DNA of 64,000 nucleotides, from positions 62,001-126,000 of the forward strand of contig NZ_NSLC01000003.1 in the NCBI RefSeq assembly GCF_020144925.1. The letters are read 5' to 3'. The stretch's first letter is position 1, and the number at the start of each line of letters is the position of its first letter. Shown here piece after piece: positions 56,995 to 64,000 of this stretch. Made by a program: the position numbers and the translations under genes. Source of the DNA: Afifella sp. IM 167 (GTDB lineage Bacteria > Pseudomonadota > Alphaproteobacteria > Rhizobiales > Afifellaceae). A model generated the notes under the pieces. It did no database searches. It saw only the letters and a list, made by a program, of their open reading frames with translations, and was not told where the DNA came from.

Positions 56995-57849
56995 ATGGCG
57001 GCAAGCGAGAGCCGGGCCCGTGGCGACACGCTCGCCGAAAAGGCCGCGGACCCGATCCTCAAGGTCACCAATGTCGAGGTGATCTACGACCACGTCATCC
57101 TGGTGCTGAAGGGCGTCTCGCTCACGGTGCCGCAGCGGGGCGTCGTCGCGCTTCTGGGGGCCAACGGGGCGGGCAAGACGACGACGCTGAAGGCGATCTC
57201 GAATCTTCTGAGGGCCGAGCGGGGCGAAGTCACCAAGGGCACGATCGAATTTTGCGGTGAGCGGGTGGAGAAGCTGACGCCGAACGCGCTGGTCAATCGC
57301 GGCTGCATCCAGGTGATGGAAGGCCGGCATTGTTTCGGGCATCTGACGGTGGAGGAGAACCTTCTGACCGGCGCCTATACCCGCAAGGACGGCTGGGGCG
57401 CGGTCAAGCGCGACATGGAGCTCGTCTATTCCTATTTCCCGCGCCTCAAGGAGCGGCGCTCCAGCCAGGCCGGGTATACGTCCGGCGGGGAGCAGCAGAT
57501 GACGGCGATCGGCCGGGCCATGATGGCGAGGCCGAAGATGATCCTCCTAGACGAGCCCTCCATGGGGCTCGCGCCGCAGCTCGTGGAAGAGATCTTCGAG
57601 ATCGTGAAGGAGCTCAACGCCAGGGAGGGCGTCGCCTTCCTGCTTGCCGAGCAGAACACCAACGTGGCGCTGCGCTATGCCACCTACGGCTACATTCTGG
57701 AATCCGGCCGCATCGTCCTCGACGGTGAAGCCAGGGCCCTGCGCGAGAACGAGGACGTGAAGGAATTCTACCTCGGCATCGGCGGAGAGGGGCGCAGGAG
57801 TTTCCGGGAAGTGAAGCACTACAAGCGCCGCAAGCGCTGGCTCGCCTGA
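56995..57849 (+). CDS. livF: branched-chain amino acid-type ABC transporter ATP-binding protein (LivF)
   Basis: 284 aa. Walker A is LLGANGAGKTTTLKAISNLL, the signature is SGGEQQMTAIGRAMMARPKM, and Walker B is ILLDEPSMGLAP. It is some 40 residues longer than LivF, at both ends; the C-terminus is basic (REVKHYKRRKRWLA). It lies 67 bp after the receptor gene and closes the operon that begins with the acyl-CoA ligase. Confidence 0.93.
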   Translation: MAASESRARGDTLAEKAADPILKVTNVEVIYDHVILVLKGVSLTVPQRGVVALLGANGAGKTTTLKAISNLLRAERGEVTKGTIEFCGERVEKLTPNALVNRGCIQVMEGRHCFGHLTVEENLLTGAYTRKDGWGAVKRDMELVYSYFPRLKERRSSQAGYTSGGEQQMTAIGRAMMARPKMILLDEPSMGLAPQLVEEIFEIVKELNAREGVAFLLAEQNTNVALRYATYGYILESGRIVLDGEARALRENEDVKEFYLGIGGEGRRSFREVKHYKRRKRWLA

Positions 57850-57999
57850 ATTTTCTTCTCCAGCGACCTTCCGGCCGCGCTCTCCCCGCACCCTGTCTGC
57901 CGTAGCGTTAACCTTTGGCTAAGCATGGCGGGGAATTCCCCCCGACAAATTGAAACGTATTTGATTCAATTTCCGTTGTCGTCCTGAAGGAGCAAGGTC

Positions 58000-58212
58000 A
58001 TGGGCGACGATGCAAGACTTGTGATGCTGATGCGCGAGGTCTACGAGCCGGGCAATCCGGCCCGCCGGACGGCTGCAAGCGCCCTCATCCGGGCGCTCCG
58101 CCAGAGGCGCAATCTTGCCGCCGAGAGCGAGCGCATCGCCCGCGAGGTCGGACTGACGGCCGGCGAGGCCGGCGTGCGGGAAGTCCGTCGTCTCTGCGAT
58201 CTGGTCGCCTGA
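58000..58212 (+). CDS. small hypothetical protein
   Basis: 70 aa, starting 6 bp after a strong GAAGGAGCAAGG. It is fully helical and charged: LVMLMREVYEPGNPARRTAA, ALIRALRQRRNLAAESERIA and REVGLTAGEAGVREVRRLCD. There is no signal peptide or metal motif. It is alone between livF and the fasciclin gene. The ribosome site and clean length support a real gene; the function is unknown. Confidence 0.55.
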   Translation: MGDDARLVMLMREVYEPGNPARRTAASALIRALRQRRNLAAESERIAREVGLTAGEAGVREVRRLCDLVA

Positions 58213-58233
58213 GCATTTTTTCCAGCCGCGAGC

Positions 58234-58260
58234 TGAAACCATTCTGAACTCCCTCCCGTA
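58234..58260 (+). promoter_or_regulatory. possible ECF-type promoter of the fasciclin gene
   Basis: TGAAAC (58234-58239), 17 bp, then CGTA (58257-58260) has the AAC and CGT cores typical of ECF promoters and lies 63 bp before the fasciclin ATG. I found no identical element before the nearby sigma gene, so assignment to the SigK-like factor is only suggested. Confidence 0.35.
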
Positions 58261-58323
58261 GAGGCGGACATGGCCGGCCTTTCAGGAGAGTTGGGTCGGG
58301 TCCAACCCAGGGAGTTTCAGTTC

Positions 58324-58893
58324 ATGTCGAATTTCAAGAATCCGGTTCGCTTCGGCCTTGCAGGCGTTGCCCTCGTCGCGCTTCTCACCGCGCCGGCGCT
58401 GGCCCAGTCGCCCGTCACGGTCGGTGGAGCGCCGATGTATGCCGACAAGACGATCACCGAGAACGCGCCGAACGCCGACAACCTGACGACGCTCGTCGCC
58501 GCGGTGAAGGCGGCCGGCCTCGCCGGCACGCTCGACGGTGAAGGGCCTTTCACGGTCTTCGCGCCGACCAACGCCGCCTTCGAGAAGCTGCCGGCCGGCA
58601 CGGTCGAGACGCTCCTGAAGCCGGAGAACGAGGCACAGCTCAAGCACATCCTCACCTATCACGTGGTCCCGGCCAAGGCGACGTCCGAGGCCGCCATGCA
58701 GATGGTCAAGGATGATGGCGGCGCCCACAACGTGACGACCGTCTCCGGCGACACGCTGACCCTCAAGATGGACGGCGGCAAGCTCATCGTCATCGACGAA
58801 AGCGGCAACGGCGCCGTCGTCGAGCAGGCCGACGTGATGCAGTCGAACGGTGTCGTGCACGTCATCGACACGGTGCTGATGCCGAAGATGTAA
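58324..58893 (+). CDS. secreted fasciclin-domain protein
   Basis: 189 aa. The signal peptide ends near residue 23 (APALAQ). One FAS1 domain follows: NLTTLVAAVKAAGLAGTLDG, the H1 motif GPFTVFAPTNAAFEKLPAGT, ILTYHVVPAK with the conserved YH, and the H2 motif ADVMQSNGVVHVIDTVLMPK. The ATG at 58324 is chosen for the signal peptide. FAS1 proteins mediate adhesion or envelope contacts. In mycobacteria the fasciclin proteins MPT70/MPT83 are controlled by SigK/RskA, and a comparable pair lies 360 bp downstream here. Confidence 0.92.
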   Translation: MSNFKNPVRFGLAGVALVALLTAPALAQSPVTVGGAPMYADKTITENAPNADNLTTLVAAVKAAGLAGTLDGEGPFTVFAPTNAAFEKLPAGTVETLLKPENEAQLKHILTYHVVPAKATSEAAMQMVKDDGGAHNVTTVSGDTLTLKMDGGKLIVIDESGNGAVVEQADVMQSNGVVHVIDTVLMPKM

Positions 58894-59252
58894 CTCCGGC
58901 ACATTGAGGTTCGACCGGGCGGATCATCTGCCCGGTTGAATGAGAGGCGGTCCCAGGCCCCCCGGATCGCCTCTCTTTTTTGCCCGGCGACCTGCGTGTC
59001 GCCGCCGCTTCCCACATTCCCCAAAACCTTCAGCCTGTCTCCGGCGCCCGCATGCCTGCCGCATTGTGGCGCGCATACTGGCACGTTCAGCGCGACGACG
59101 GGGTTGTCGCTGAGGCCGGCCCGCATCTTCGGCAGGTTGTCGTCTGGGATGCGAAAATTTTTGCAATGGTGCGGTTGGGCAATCGCCGCCTGGCGGGCGC
59201 GCCGATGGGCGAACGGACGTCGCCCAGTTGATCCGCTTCGATTTGAACGCCG
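58894..59252. other. gap between the fasciclin and anti-sigma genes
   Basis: 359 bp between convergent genes. It holds a small hairpin ACCGGGC/GCCCGGT (58914-58936) and the terminator at 58942-58981. The remaining 270 bp show no frame with a ribosome site or recognisable product. Confidence 0.6.
58942..58981 (+). terminator. intrinsic terminator after the fasciclin gene
   Basis: GAGAGGCG (58942-58949) and CGCCTCTC (58968-58975) pair around an 18-nt loop and are followed by six T (58976-58981). Confidence 0.72.
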
Positions 59253-60026
59253 CTATTTCGGCTCGGCGATCAGCTTGCCCTGGTAGATGACCGGCCCGGT
59301 GGCGCTGCCGGTCGGCGAGCCGCCTGGCGGCTCGACGCTGACGGCAATGGCGGCTTCGCCGATGCGGGCGAACTCGCTGGCGCTGACCTTCAGCGTCTTG
59401 GCGTCCTCACGCTCCTCCAGAATGCCAATGGAGCGCGGGCTGCCGCCTTCTCCGCCGACATACCAAAGTTCCAGACTGTGATCGGCGGGAACGTGCGCGG
59501 CGAGCGAGCGGACCGTCACCGTGCCGGCATCGGTGTCCACCGTGACGATCATGGCGGGCTGTCGGCCTTCGGTATCGACCACCGCGACGTAGCGGTCGGT
59601 CGTCCCGGCGGCCTCTTCCCGGCCCGTGGGCATAAAGAAGTCGGGCCGGACGATGACCGCAAGGGCAAGAGCGGCCGCAAGCGCGGTCGTCGCCATGGTC
59701 GCGCCGCGCCAGACGGCGAGGCTGCGGCGCAGGGATATGATCTCGGCGCTCGGGCGTTCGCGGTCTTCGGTGCGGAACCTCGCCGCTGGCGCGGCAGGCA
59801 CGGCTGCTTCGGATCCAATTCTGTCGGAGATACGTTCCCACAGATCGGCGGGCGGCGCTTCGGAGGGGAGGGCGGCGGCAAGCGGCGCGAGGCGTGCCTC
59901 GATGGCCGCAACCTCCGCGGCCAGATCCGGCTCGCGGGCGATCCGCTCGGCAAGGCGCGCGCGCTCGTCCCCCGGCAATGTGCCGAGGACGTATTCAGCC
60001 GCCGCCATGCGCGTCGCGTCGTCCAT
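59253..60026 (-). CDS. RskA-like transmembrane anti-sigma factor
   Basis: 257 aa from the ATG at 60026, overlapping the sigma stop by ATGA. Residues 1-70 are the anti-sigma domain (AAEYVLGTLPGDERARLAER, no zinc HxxxCxxC). One membrane helix spans about 106-126. The outer RskA domain has YVAVVDTEGRQPAMIVTVDT, LELWYVGGEGGSPRSIGILE and FAVSVEPPGG-like strands (here IAVSVEPPGGSPTG). In relatives, loss of the periplasmic part by proteolysis frees the sigma factor. Confidence 0.9.
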   Translation of the reverse strand: MDDATRMAAAEYVLGTLPGDERARLAERIAREPDLAAEVAAIEARLAPLAAALPSEAPPADLWERISDRIGSEAAVPAAPAARFRTEDRERPSAEIISLRRSLAVWRGATMATTALAAALALAVIVRPDFFMPTGREEAAGTTDRYVAVVDTEGRQPAMIVTVDTDAGTVTVRSLAAHVPADHSLELWYVGGEGGSPRSIGILEEREDAKTLKVSASEFARIGEAAIAVSVEPPGGSPTGSATGPVIYQGKLIAEPK

Positions 60027-60598
60027 CAGTCGCCTTCCAGGCATTGGAACAGTGTCTTGAGGCTGCGATGCAGCCAGGTCTTGATCGTCCCGACGGGGCG
60101 AGCATAGCGCTCCGCCAGCTCCTCGCGCGAGAATCCATAACAATAGGCGAGGACGACCGTGTCGCGTGCCTGCTCCTCCAGCCCGTTGAGGCAATGCCTC
60201 AATGCACGCGCCTCGACCGGATCGCCGGCCGTGATGCCGCCGTCCAGATACTGGAGGATGTCCTCACCCGTCTCCGTCTCCGTCACGCTGGCCTTCCCGA
60301 GGCGATCCTCCTTGGAGCGCAGCCTGTCGATGGCGGCGTTACGGGCAATCGCGATCATCCAGGAAAGCGGCGCGCCGGCCTTGCGGTCATAGCTTGCCGC
60401 CCGCTCCCAGATCTTCAGGAAGGTCTCCTGCAGGGTATCCTCTGCAAGGGTTCTATCCTTCAGGATACGGAGCTGGACGCCAAAGAGTTTCCCCGAGACG
60501 GCCTGATAAAGCGCCTCGAAGGCCGCGCGTTCGCGCGCGCCCGCTCTTTCGAGGAGGACGGCGAGGCTGTCTCTGTCGTCGGCGGGCGTTTCGGACAC
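60026..60598 (-). CDS. SigK-like ECF sigma factor
   Basis: 190 aa from a GTG at 60598. A longer frame to an ATG at 60700 exists but its extra residues are Cys/Arg-rich and unlike the family; the start is uncertain. Region 2 has FEALYQAVSGKLFGVQLRIL and LAEDTLQETFLKIWERAASY, and region 4 has LEEQARDTVVLAYCYGFSRE and the helix ERYARPVGTIKTWLHRSLKT. It is cotranslated with the RskA-like anti-sigma. The nearby fasciclin gene is a likely target. Confidence 0.9.
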   Translation of the reverse strand: MSETPADDRDSLAVLLERAGARERAAFEALYQAVSGKLFGVQLRILKDRTLAEDTLQETFLKIWERAASYDRKAGAPLSWMIAIARNAAIDRLRSKEDRLGKASVTETETGEDILQYLDGGITAGDPVEARALRHCLNGLEEQARDTVVLAYCYGFSREELAERYARPVGTIKTWLHRSLKTLFQCLEGD

Positions 60599-60786
60599 GG
60601 GCGGTTGGAGCACTCTTTCAACTTGTCGTCGGGAATCTGGCCTGTTTCGACCCCTTCGACAAGGGCGTGCGTTCCGGCACGCACAGGTTGTTGCGTCCAT
60701 CGGCGCCGCGGCGGCGTCGTGCCTTGCAGGCCGGCGGCGCGACAGCTACATGGGCTTGATTGAACACCAGCCCGCCCGGGATTTAC

Positions 60787-61077
60787 ATGCGCGCCATTCT
60801 CGACGTCATTCTCTTGATCCTCAATCTCTACACTTGGGTGATCATCGCCAGCGCCATCTTCTCGTGGCTCTATGCGTTCAACGTCGTCAATCCGCGCAAC
60901 CAGGTCGTGGAGGTGATCGGGCGTGCCCTCTACCAGCTGACGGAGCCGGTGCTGCGACCGATCCGGCGCTTCGTGCCGGCCTTCGGCGGGCTCGACCTTT
61001 CGCCGATCATCGTGATCCTGATCATCTTCCTGCTGCAGCGGATCATCATCTACTACCTCTATCCTGCGGTCTTTTGA
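60787..61077 (+). CDS. YggT-family membrane protein
   Basis: 96 aa, mostly two hydrophobic helices: [20 protein letters not shown] and the C-terminal [20 protein letters not shown]. Between them are the conserved [12 protein letters not shown] and [14 protein letters not shown]. YggT proteins are small inner-membrane proteins with loose links to division or osmotic response. The ATG at 60787 is used in place of 60760. It overlaps the DUF167 gene at its stop. Confidence 0.9.
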   Translation: MRAILDVILLILNLYTWVIIASAIFSWLYAFNVVNPRNQVVEVIGRALYQLTEPVLRPIRRFVPAFGGLDLSPIIVILIIFLLQRIIIYYLYPAVF

Positions 61078-61391
61078 GCGCTGCCAGGCCCTGGCGCCCC
61101 TCGCCCGAGGGGCTCACCCTCACCGTGCGGCTGACGCCGAAGGCCGCCAGGGATGCGGTGGAAGGCATCGAGGAGCTTGCCGACGGCACGGCGGTTCTCA
61201 AAGCGCGCGTGCGCGCCGTGCCGGAAAAGGGCGCCGCCAACAAGGCGCTTCAAGCCCTTCTCGCCAAGAGCCTCGGCCTGCCGAAGAGCGCCGTCGCCGT
61301 CACGGCCGGCGCAACGAGCCGGGTGAAGACGCTCAGCCTTGCCGGCGAGGCGGAAGAGATCGAAAAGCGGCTGGAAACCTTCAGAGCCTGA
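61074..61391 (+). CDS. DUF167 family protein (YggU-like)
   Basis: 105 aa from TTG at 61074, which overlaps the yggT stop (TTGA). Key segments are [39 protein letters not shown] and [20 protein letters not shown] with SRVKTL, the full DUF167 pattern. The yggT-DUF167 pair is widely conserved. No biochemical role is established. Its end overlaps the convergent acetyltransferase gene by 11 bp. Confidence 0.88.
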   Translation: MSAARPWRPSPEGLTLTVRLTPKAARDAVEGIEELADGTAVLKARVRAVPEKGAANKALQALLAKSLGLPKSAVAVTAGATSRVKTLSLAGEAEEIEKRLETFRA

Positions 61392-61890
61392 AGGAGAAGA
61401 CCGCGACGGGCATGCGCCGGTCGCCGAACATCGTCTGCGCCATGGAGCGGATACGGCCGCCGCGATGCTCGTAGAATTCGAGCGCGCGCTGGTTCTCCGT
61501 CAGCGCCCGCACGATCAGGCGGGTGAAGCCGCGCTCCTTCAGCGTCCGGCAGGTATCATCGAAGAGAAGGCAGCCGCCGCCGATGCCCTGGTATTCCGGC
61601 AGGAGATACAGCTCGTAAATCTCGGCTGTGCGAGCGTGGGAGCGCTGGCGCGCGAGCCCGAAGGTGGAATAGCCGGCGATGACGCCGCCGACTTCCAGGA
61701 CGAGGACGTTGCGCCGTTTGCCGATCACCTCGACCCAGTGGGCCGGGCCGTGGCGGGCAATCATCTGGCGGAGCGCGACGGCCGGCAGGATACCCGCATA
61801 GGCTTCGCCCCAAGAGCGCTCATGCACATCCGCGATCGCGGTTGCGTCTGAATGCTGCGCGTACCGGACATCGATGACGAGAGCGCTCAT
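61381..61890 (-). CDS. GNAT-family N-acetyltransferase
   Basis: 169 aa from the ATG at 61890. Features are VRYAQHSDATAIADVHERSW, the acceptor-side NVLVLEVGGVIAGYSTFGLA, and the acetyl-CoA loop IYELYLLPEYQGIGGGCLLF (Q-x-x-G-x-G/A). TENQRALEFYEHRGG carries the conserved C-terminal Asn and Tyr. The acceptor is unknown. Confidence 0.9.
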   Translation of the reverse strand: MSALVIDVRYAQHSDATAIADVHERSWGEAYAGILPAVALRQMIARHGPAHWVEVIGKRRNVLVLEVGGVIAGYSTFGLARQRSHARTAEIYELYLLPEYQGIGGGCLLFDDTCRTLKERGFTRLIVRALTENQRALEFYEHRGGRIRSMAQTMFGDRRMPVAVFSFRL

Positions 61891-61940
61891 GGGCGAAGCG
61901 TAAGACGGTTCGCCCCTTTCGGGCAATCGCTCAGAGCATA

Positions 61941-63767
61941 TCAGGCTGCATCTTTTTTCGCCCGCTCGGCGCGCTTGCGCTCATGCGGGTCGAGGATCGC
62001 TTTCCGGAGGCGGATCGAGCGTGGCGTCACCTCCACCAGCTCATCGTCGGAGATGTAGGAAAGCGCCTGCTCCAGGGAGAGCCGCATCGGCGGCGTCAGC
62101 AGGACGGCATCGTCCTTGCCGGCCGAGCGGATGTTGGTGAGCTGCTTGCCCTTCAGGACGTTGACCTCAAGGTCGTTGCCGCGCGAATGCTCGCCGACGA
62201 TCATGCCCGGATAGACGTCTTCACCCGGCCCGATCATCATCGAGCCACGCTCCTGCAGATTGAACAGCGCGTAGGCGACCGAAGCGCCGCTGCCGTTGGA
62301 CAGGAGAACGCCCCGCTGGCGGGTGGGGATTTCGCCGCGCCAGGGCATGAAGGCGTGGAAGACGCGGTTCATGATCGCCGTGCCGCGCGTGTCGGAGAGA
62401 AGCTCGGGCTGATAGCCGATGAGCCCGCGGGTCGGCACATGGAAGACGAGGCGAGTGCGCCCGCCACCGGAGGGGCGCATCTCGATCATCTCGCCGCGGC
62501 GGGTGGAGAGCTTCTCGATGACGACGCCGGAATGCTCGTCGTCGACGTCCACCGTCGCTTCCTCGATCGGCTCAAGTGTCTGGCCGTCCTCGTCCCGGCG
62601 CGTGACGACACGCGGCTTGCCGATGGTCAGCTCGAAGCCTTCGCGCCGCATCGTCTCGATCAGGATGGCGAGCTGCAGCTCGCCGCGCCCGGCCACCTCG
62701 AAGGCGTCCTTGTCGGCCGCTTCGTCGATCTTGAGAGCGACATTGCCCTCCGCCTCGCGCATCAGGCGCTCGCGGATGACGCGGCTCTGCACCTTGTCGC
62801 CCTCGCGCCCGGCGAGCGGGCCGTCGTTGATGCGGAAGGACATGGCCAGTGTCGGCGGATCGATCGGCTGGGAGAAGATCGGCTCGGTGACGGAGGGGTC
62901 GGCGAGGGTATCGGAGACGGTCGCCTCGCTCATGCCGGCAAGCGCCACGATGTCGCCCGCCTCGCCGAGGTCGATCGGCTGGCGCTCCAGGCCCCGAAAG
63001 GCGAGAACCTTGGAGATGCGGAAGGTCTCCACGGTATCGCCGTTGCGCGACAGGGCGCGCACCGTCGTGCCGGCCTTGACGGAGCCGGAGCGGATGCGCC
63101 CGGTCAGGATGCGGCCAAGGAAGGGATCTGCCTCCAGCGTCGTCGCCAGCATGCGGAAGGGGCCTTCGTCGATCTGCGGCGCCGGCACATGCGTCAGCAC
63201 CAGATCAAGCAGCGCGGAGATGCCTTTGTGATGGCCTTCCGGCGTGTCGGCCATCCAGCCCTGCTTCGCCGAGCCGTAGAGGACGGGGAAGTCGAGCTGC
63301 TCGTCGGAGGCGCCGAGGGCGGCGAAGAGATCGAAAACCTCGTTCAGCACCTCGTCGGGGCGCGCATCGGGCTTGTCGACCTTGTTGATGACGACGACGG
63401 GCTTGAGGCCGACCGCGAGAGCCTTGGTCAGCACGAACTTCGTCTGCGGCATCGGTCCTTCCGAGGCGTCGACGAGAAGAAGGGCGCCATCCACCATGTT
63501 GAGGATGCGCTCCACCTCGCCGCCGAAATCGGCATGGCCCGGCGTGTCGACGATGTTGATGCGCTGGTCCTGCCAGAGGAGCGAAGTCACCTTGGCAAGG
63601 ATGGTGATGCCGCGCTCGCGCTCCAGGGCATTGGAATCCATGGCGCGCTCGGCCACGCGCAGGCCTTCCCGGAAGGCGCCGGTGGCCTTCAGGAGGACGT
63701 CGATGAGGGTCGTCTTGCCGTGATCGACATGCGCGATGATGGCGATATTGCGTAGTGTCTTGGTCAT
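61941..63767 (-). CDS. typA: translational GTPase TypA/BipA
   Basis: 608 aa. GTPase motifs are in order: [18 protein letters not shown] (G1), RGITI (G2), [15 protein letters not shown] (G3) and [12 protein letters not shown] (G4). Domain II, EF-G-like domains and the TypA-specific C-terminal domain follow, with [20 protein letters not shown] and [20 protein letters not shown]. It binds ribosomes and assists 50S assembly and growth under cold and other stress. It is single-copy and has no operon partner. Confidence 0.97.
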   Translation of the reverse strand: MTKTLRNIAIIAHVDHGKTTLIDVLLKATGAFREGLRVAERAMDSNALERERGITILAKVTSLLWQDQRINIVDTPGHADFGGEVERILNMVDGALLLVDASEGPMPQTKFVLTKALAVGLKPVVVINKVDKPDARPDEVLNEVFDLFAALGASDEQLDFPVLYGSAKQGWMADTPEGHHKGISALLDLVLTHVPAPQIDEGPFRMLATTLEADPFLGRILTGRIRSGSVKAGTTVRALSRNGDTVETFRISKVLAFRGLERQPIDLGEAGDIVALAGMSEATVSDTLADPSVTEPIFSQPIDPPTLAMSFRINDGPLAGREGDKVQSRVIRERLMREAEGNVALKIDEAADKDAFEVAGRGELQLAILIETMRREGFELTIGKPRVVTRRDEDGQTLEPIEEATVDVDDEHSGVVIEKLSTRRGEMIEMRPSGGGRTRLVFHVPTRGLIGYQPELLSDTRGTAIMNRVFHAFMPWRGEIPTRQRGVLLSNGSGASVAYALFNLQERGSMMIGPGEDVYPGMIVGEHSRGNDLEVNVLKGKQLTNIRSAGKDDAVLLTPPMRLSLEQALSYISDDELVEVTPRSIRLRKAILDPHERKRAERAKKDAA

Positions 63768-63831
63768 GGGGGTCGCTTGTTGCGCCCGCCCCTTACTCTA
63801 TTCGGGCGGACGAAAATAGGGGCATTCGTGC

Positions 63832-64000
63832 TCAGGGGCGCTTCAAAGCGGCAACTTGAACAGAATCGGTTCGACTTTCGGCGATCGCCTTTACCGACCA
63901 TTCAGCCTTCCGGAAGCTTTCGCCTCCAAAGGCTCCGATTTTAAGCAATTCCCGCTTTTTCGGGGTCAGGATCACCGCCAGATAAGAAGCCAAGATGGCG
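63832..64000 (-). CDS. possible C-terminal end of a gene running off the right edge (partial)
   Basis: On the minus strand the frame is open from the window edge to TGA at 63834-63832, giving 55 residues: AILASYLAVILTPKKRELLK, then IGAFGGESFRKAEWSVKAI and a polar tail ending AALKRP. The composition looks protein-like, but the base composition is less GC-rich than neighbouring genes. No family is recognised, and chance openness is possible at this length. Confidence 0.35.
   Translation of the reverse strand, partial: AILASYLAVILTPKKRELLKIGAFGGESFRKAEWSVKAIAESRTDSVQVAALKRP

Noticed and set aside
58980..59231. An 83-residue plus-strand frame after the fasciclin gene
   Set aside because: It begins just past the terminator, has no ribosome site and no protein-like pattern.
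60026..60700. An N-terminally extended SigK-like protein starting at 60700
   Set aside because: The extra 34 residues are Cys/Arg-rich without family similarity or a ribosome site; a GTG at 60598 gives a normal sigma length.

Overview
The window is a GC-rich chromosomal segment from an alphaproteobacterium, almost certainly of the order Hyphomicrobiales (Rhizobiales). The placement rests on CpdR, the PhyR/NepR/EcfG general stress cascade with a HWE-family kinase, a ROSE-type heat-shock leader, ChoX/BetI/BetA choline genes and an ExoN/GalU-like uridylyltransferase read from a TTG start. A genus cannot be fixed from sequence alone. I see no integrase, insertion sequence, CRISPR array or phage gene. 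Genes are dense, many overlap by ATGA, and nearly every long frame opposite a gene is a codon-bias shadow.

Layout. 0-5.5 kb: the tail of a probable ROK regulator, a tripartite tricarboxylate transporter (TctC-TctB-TctA) and a two-domain metallophosphoesterase. 5.7-10.8 kb: tRNA-Val, cpdR, an N-formylglutamate amidohydrolase, an unannotated small RNA with its own promoter and terminator, a HisN-like phosphatase, a lysophospholipase-like hydrolase, a PepSY-like secreted protein and an hsp20 gene with an RpoH promoter and ROSE leader. 10.9-17.2 kb: gltD and gltB (glutamate synthase). 17.7-20.2 kb: a bufferin operon (bufA1-B-C-D), predicted to make a copper-binding modified peptide. 20.3-24.9 kb: an IclR regulator, an FAD oxidoreductase, an orphan NMT1/TauA-type binding protein and a threonine aldolase.

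25-31.6 kb: envelope and polysaccharide genes (DUF459, galE, galU, an outer-membrane beta-barrel, nfeD and an SPFH protein). 31.9-37.9 kb: hemH, a 5'-nucleotidase-like protein, a PaaK-like CoA ligase, tRNA-Ala, a methyltransferase and a GT2 glycosyltransferase. 38-42.8 kb: marR-nepR, ecfG, phyR and a phyK-like hybrid kinase, together the general stress response. 43-46.4 kb: choX diverging from betI-betA across a perfect BetI-type palindrome.

46.5-49.5 kb: the most unusual locus. It holds a 12-codon leader frame, an ECF sigma factor, a membrane anti-sigma factor and a secreted subtilisin-like protease. The periplasmic domain of the anti-sigma factor resembles a subtilase propeptide, and the protease carries a similar segment. 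This suggests that the protease and anti-sigma factor interact directly. 49.7-57.8 kb: an acyl-CoA ligase with a complete branched-chain-amino-acid-type ABC transporter and two extra small genes. 58-60.6 kb: a secreted fasciclin protein beside a SigK/RskA-like sigma/anti-sigma pair. 60.8-63.8 kb: yggT, a DUF167 gene, a GNAT acetyltransferase and typA. A possible gene tail runs off the right edge.

Regulation dominates the window: three ECF-type sigma systems, a heat-shock thermometer, a small RNA with an anti-Shine-Dalgarno-like stretch, and several recognisable operators.
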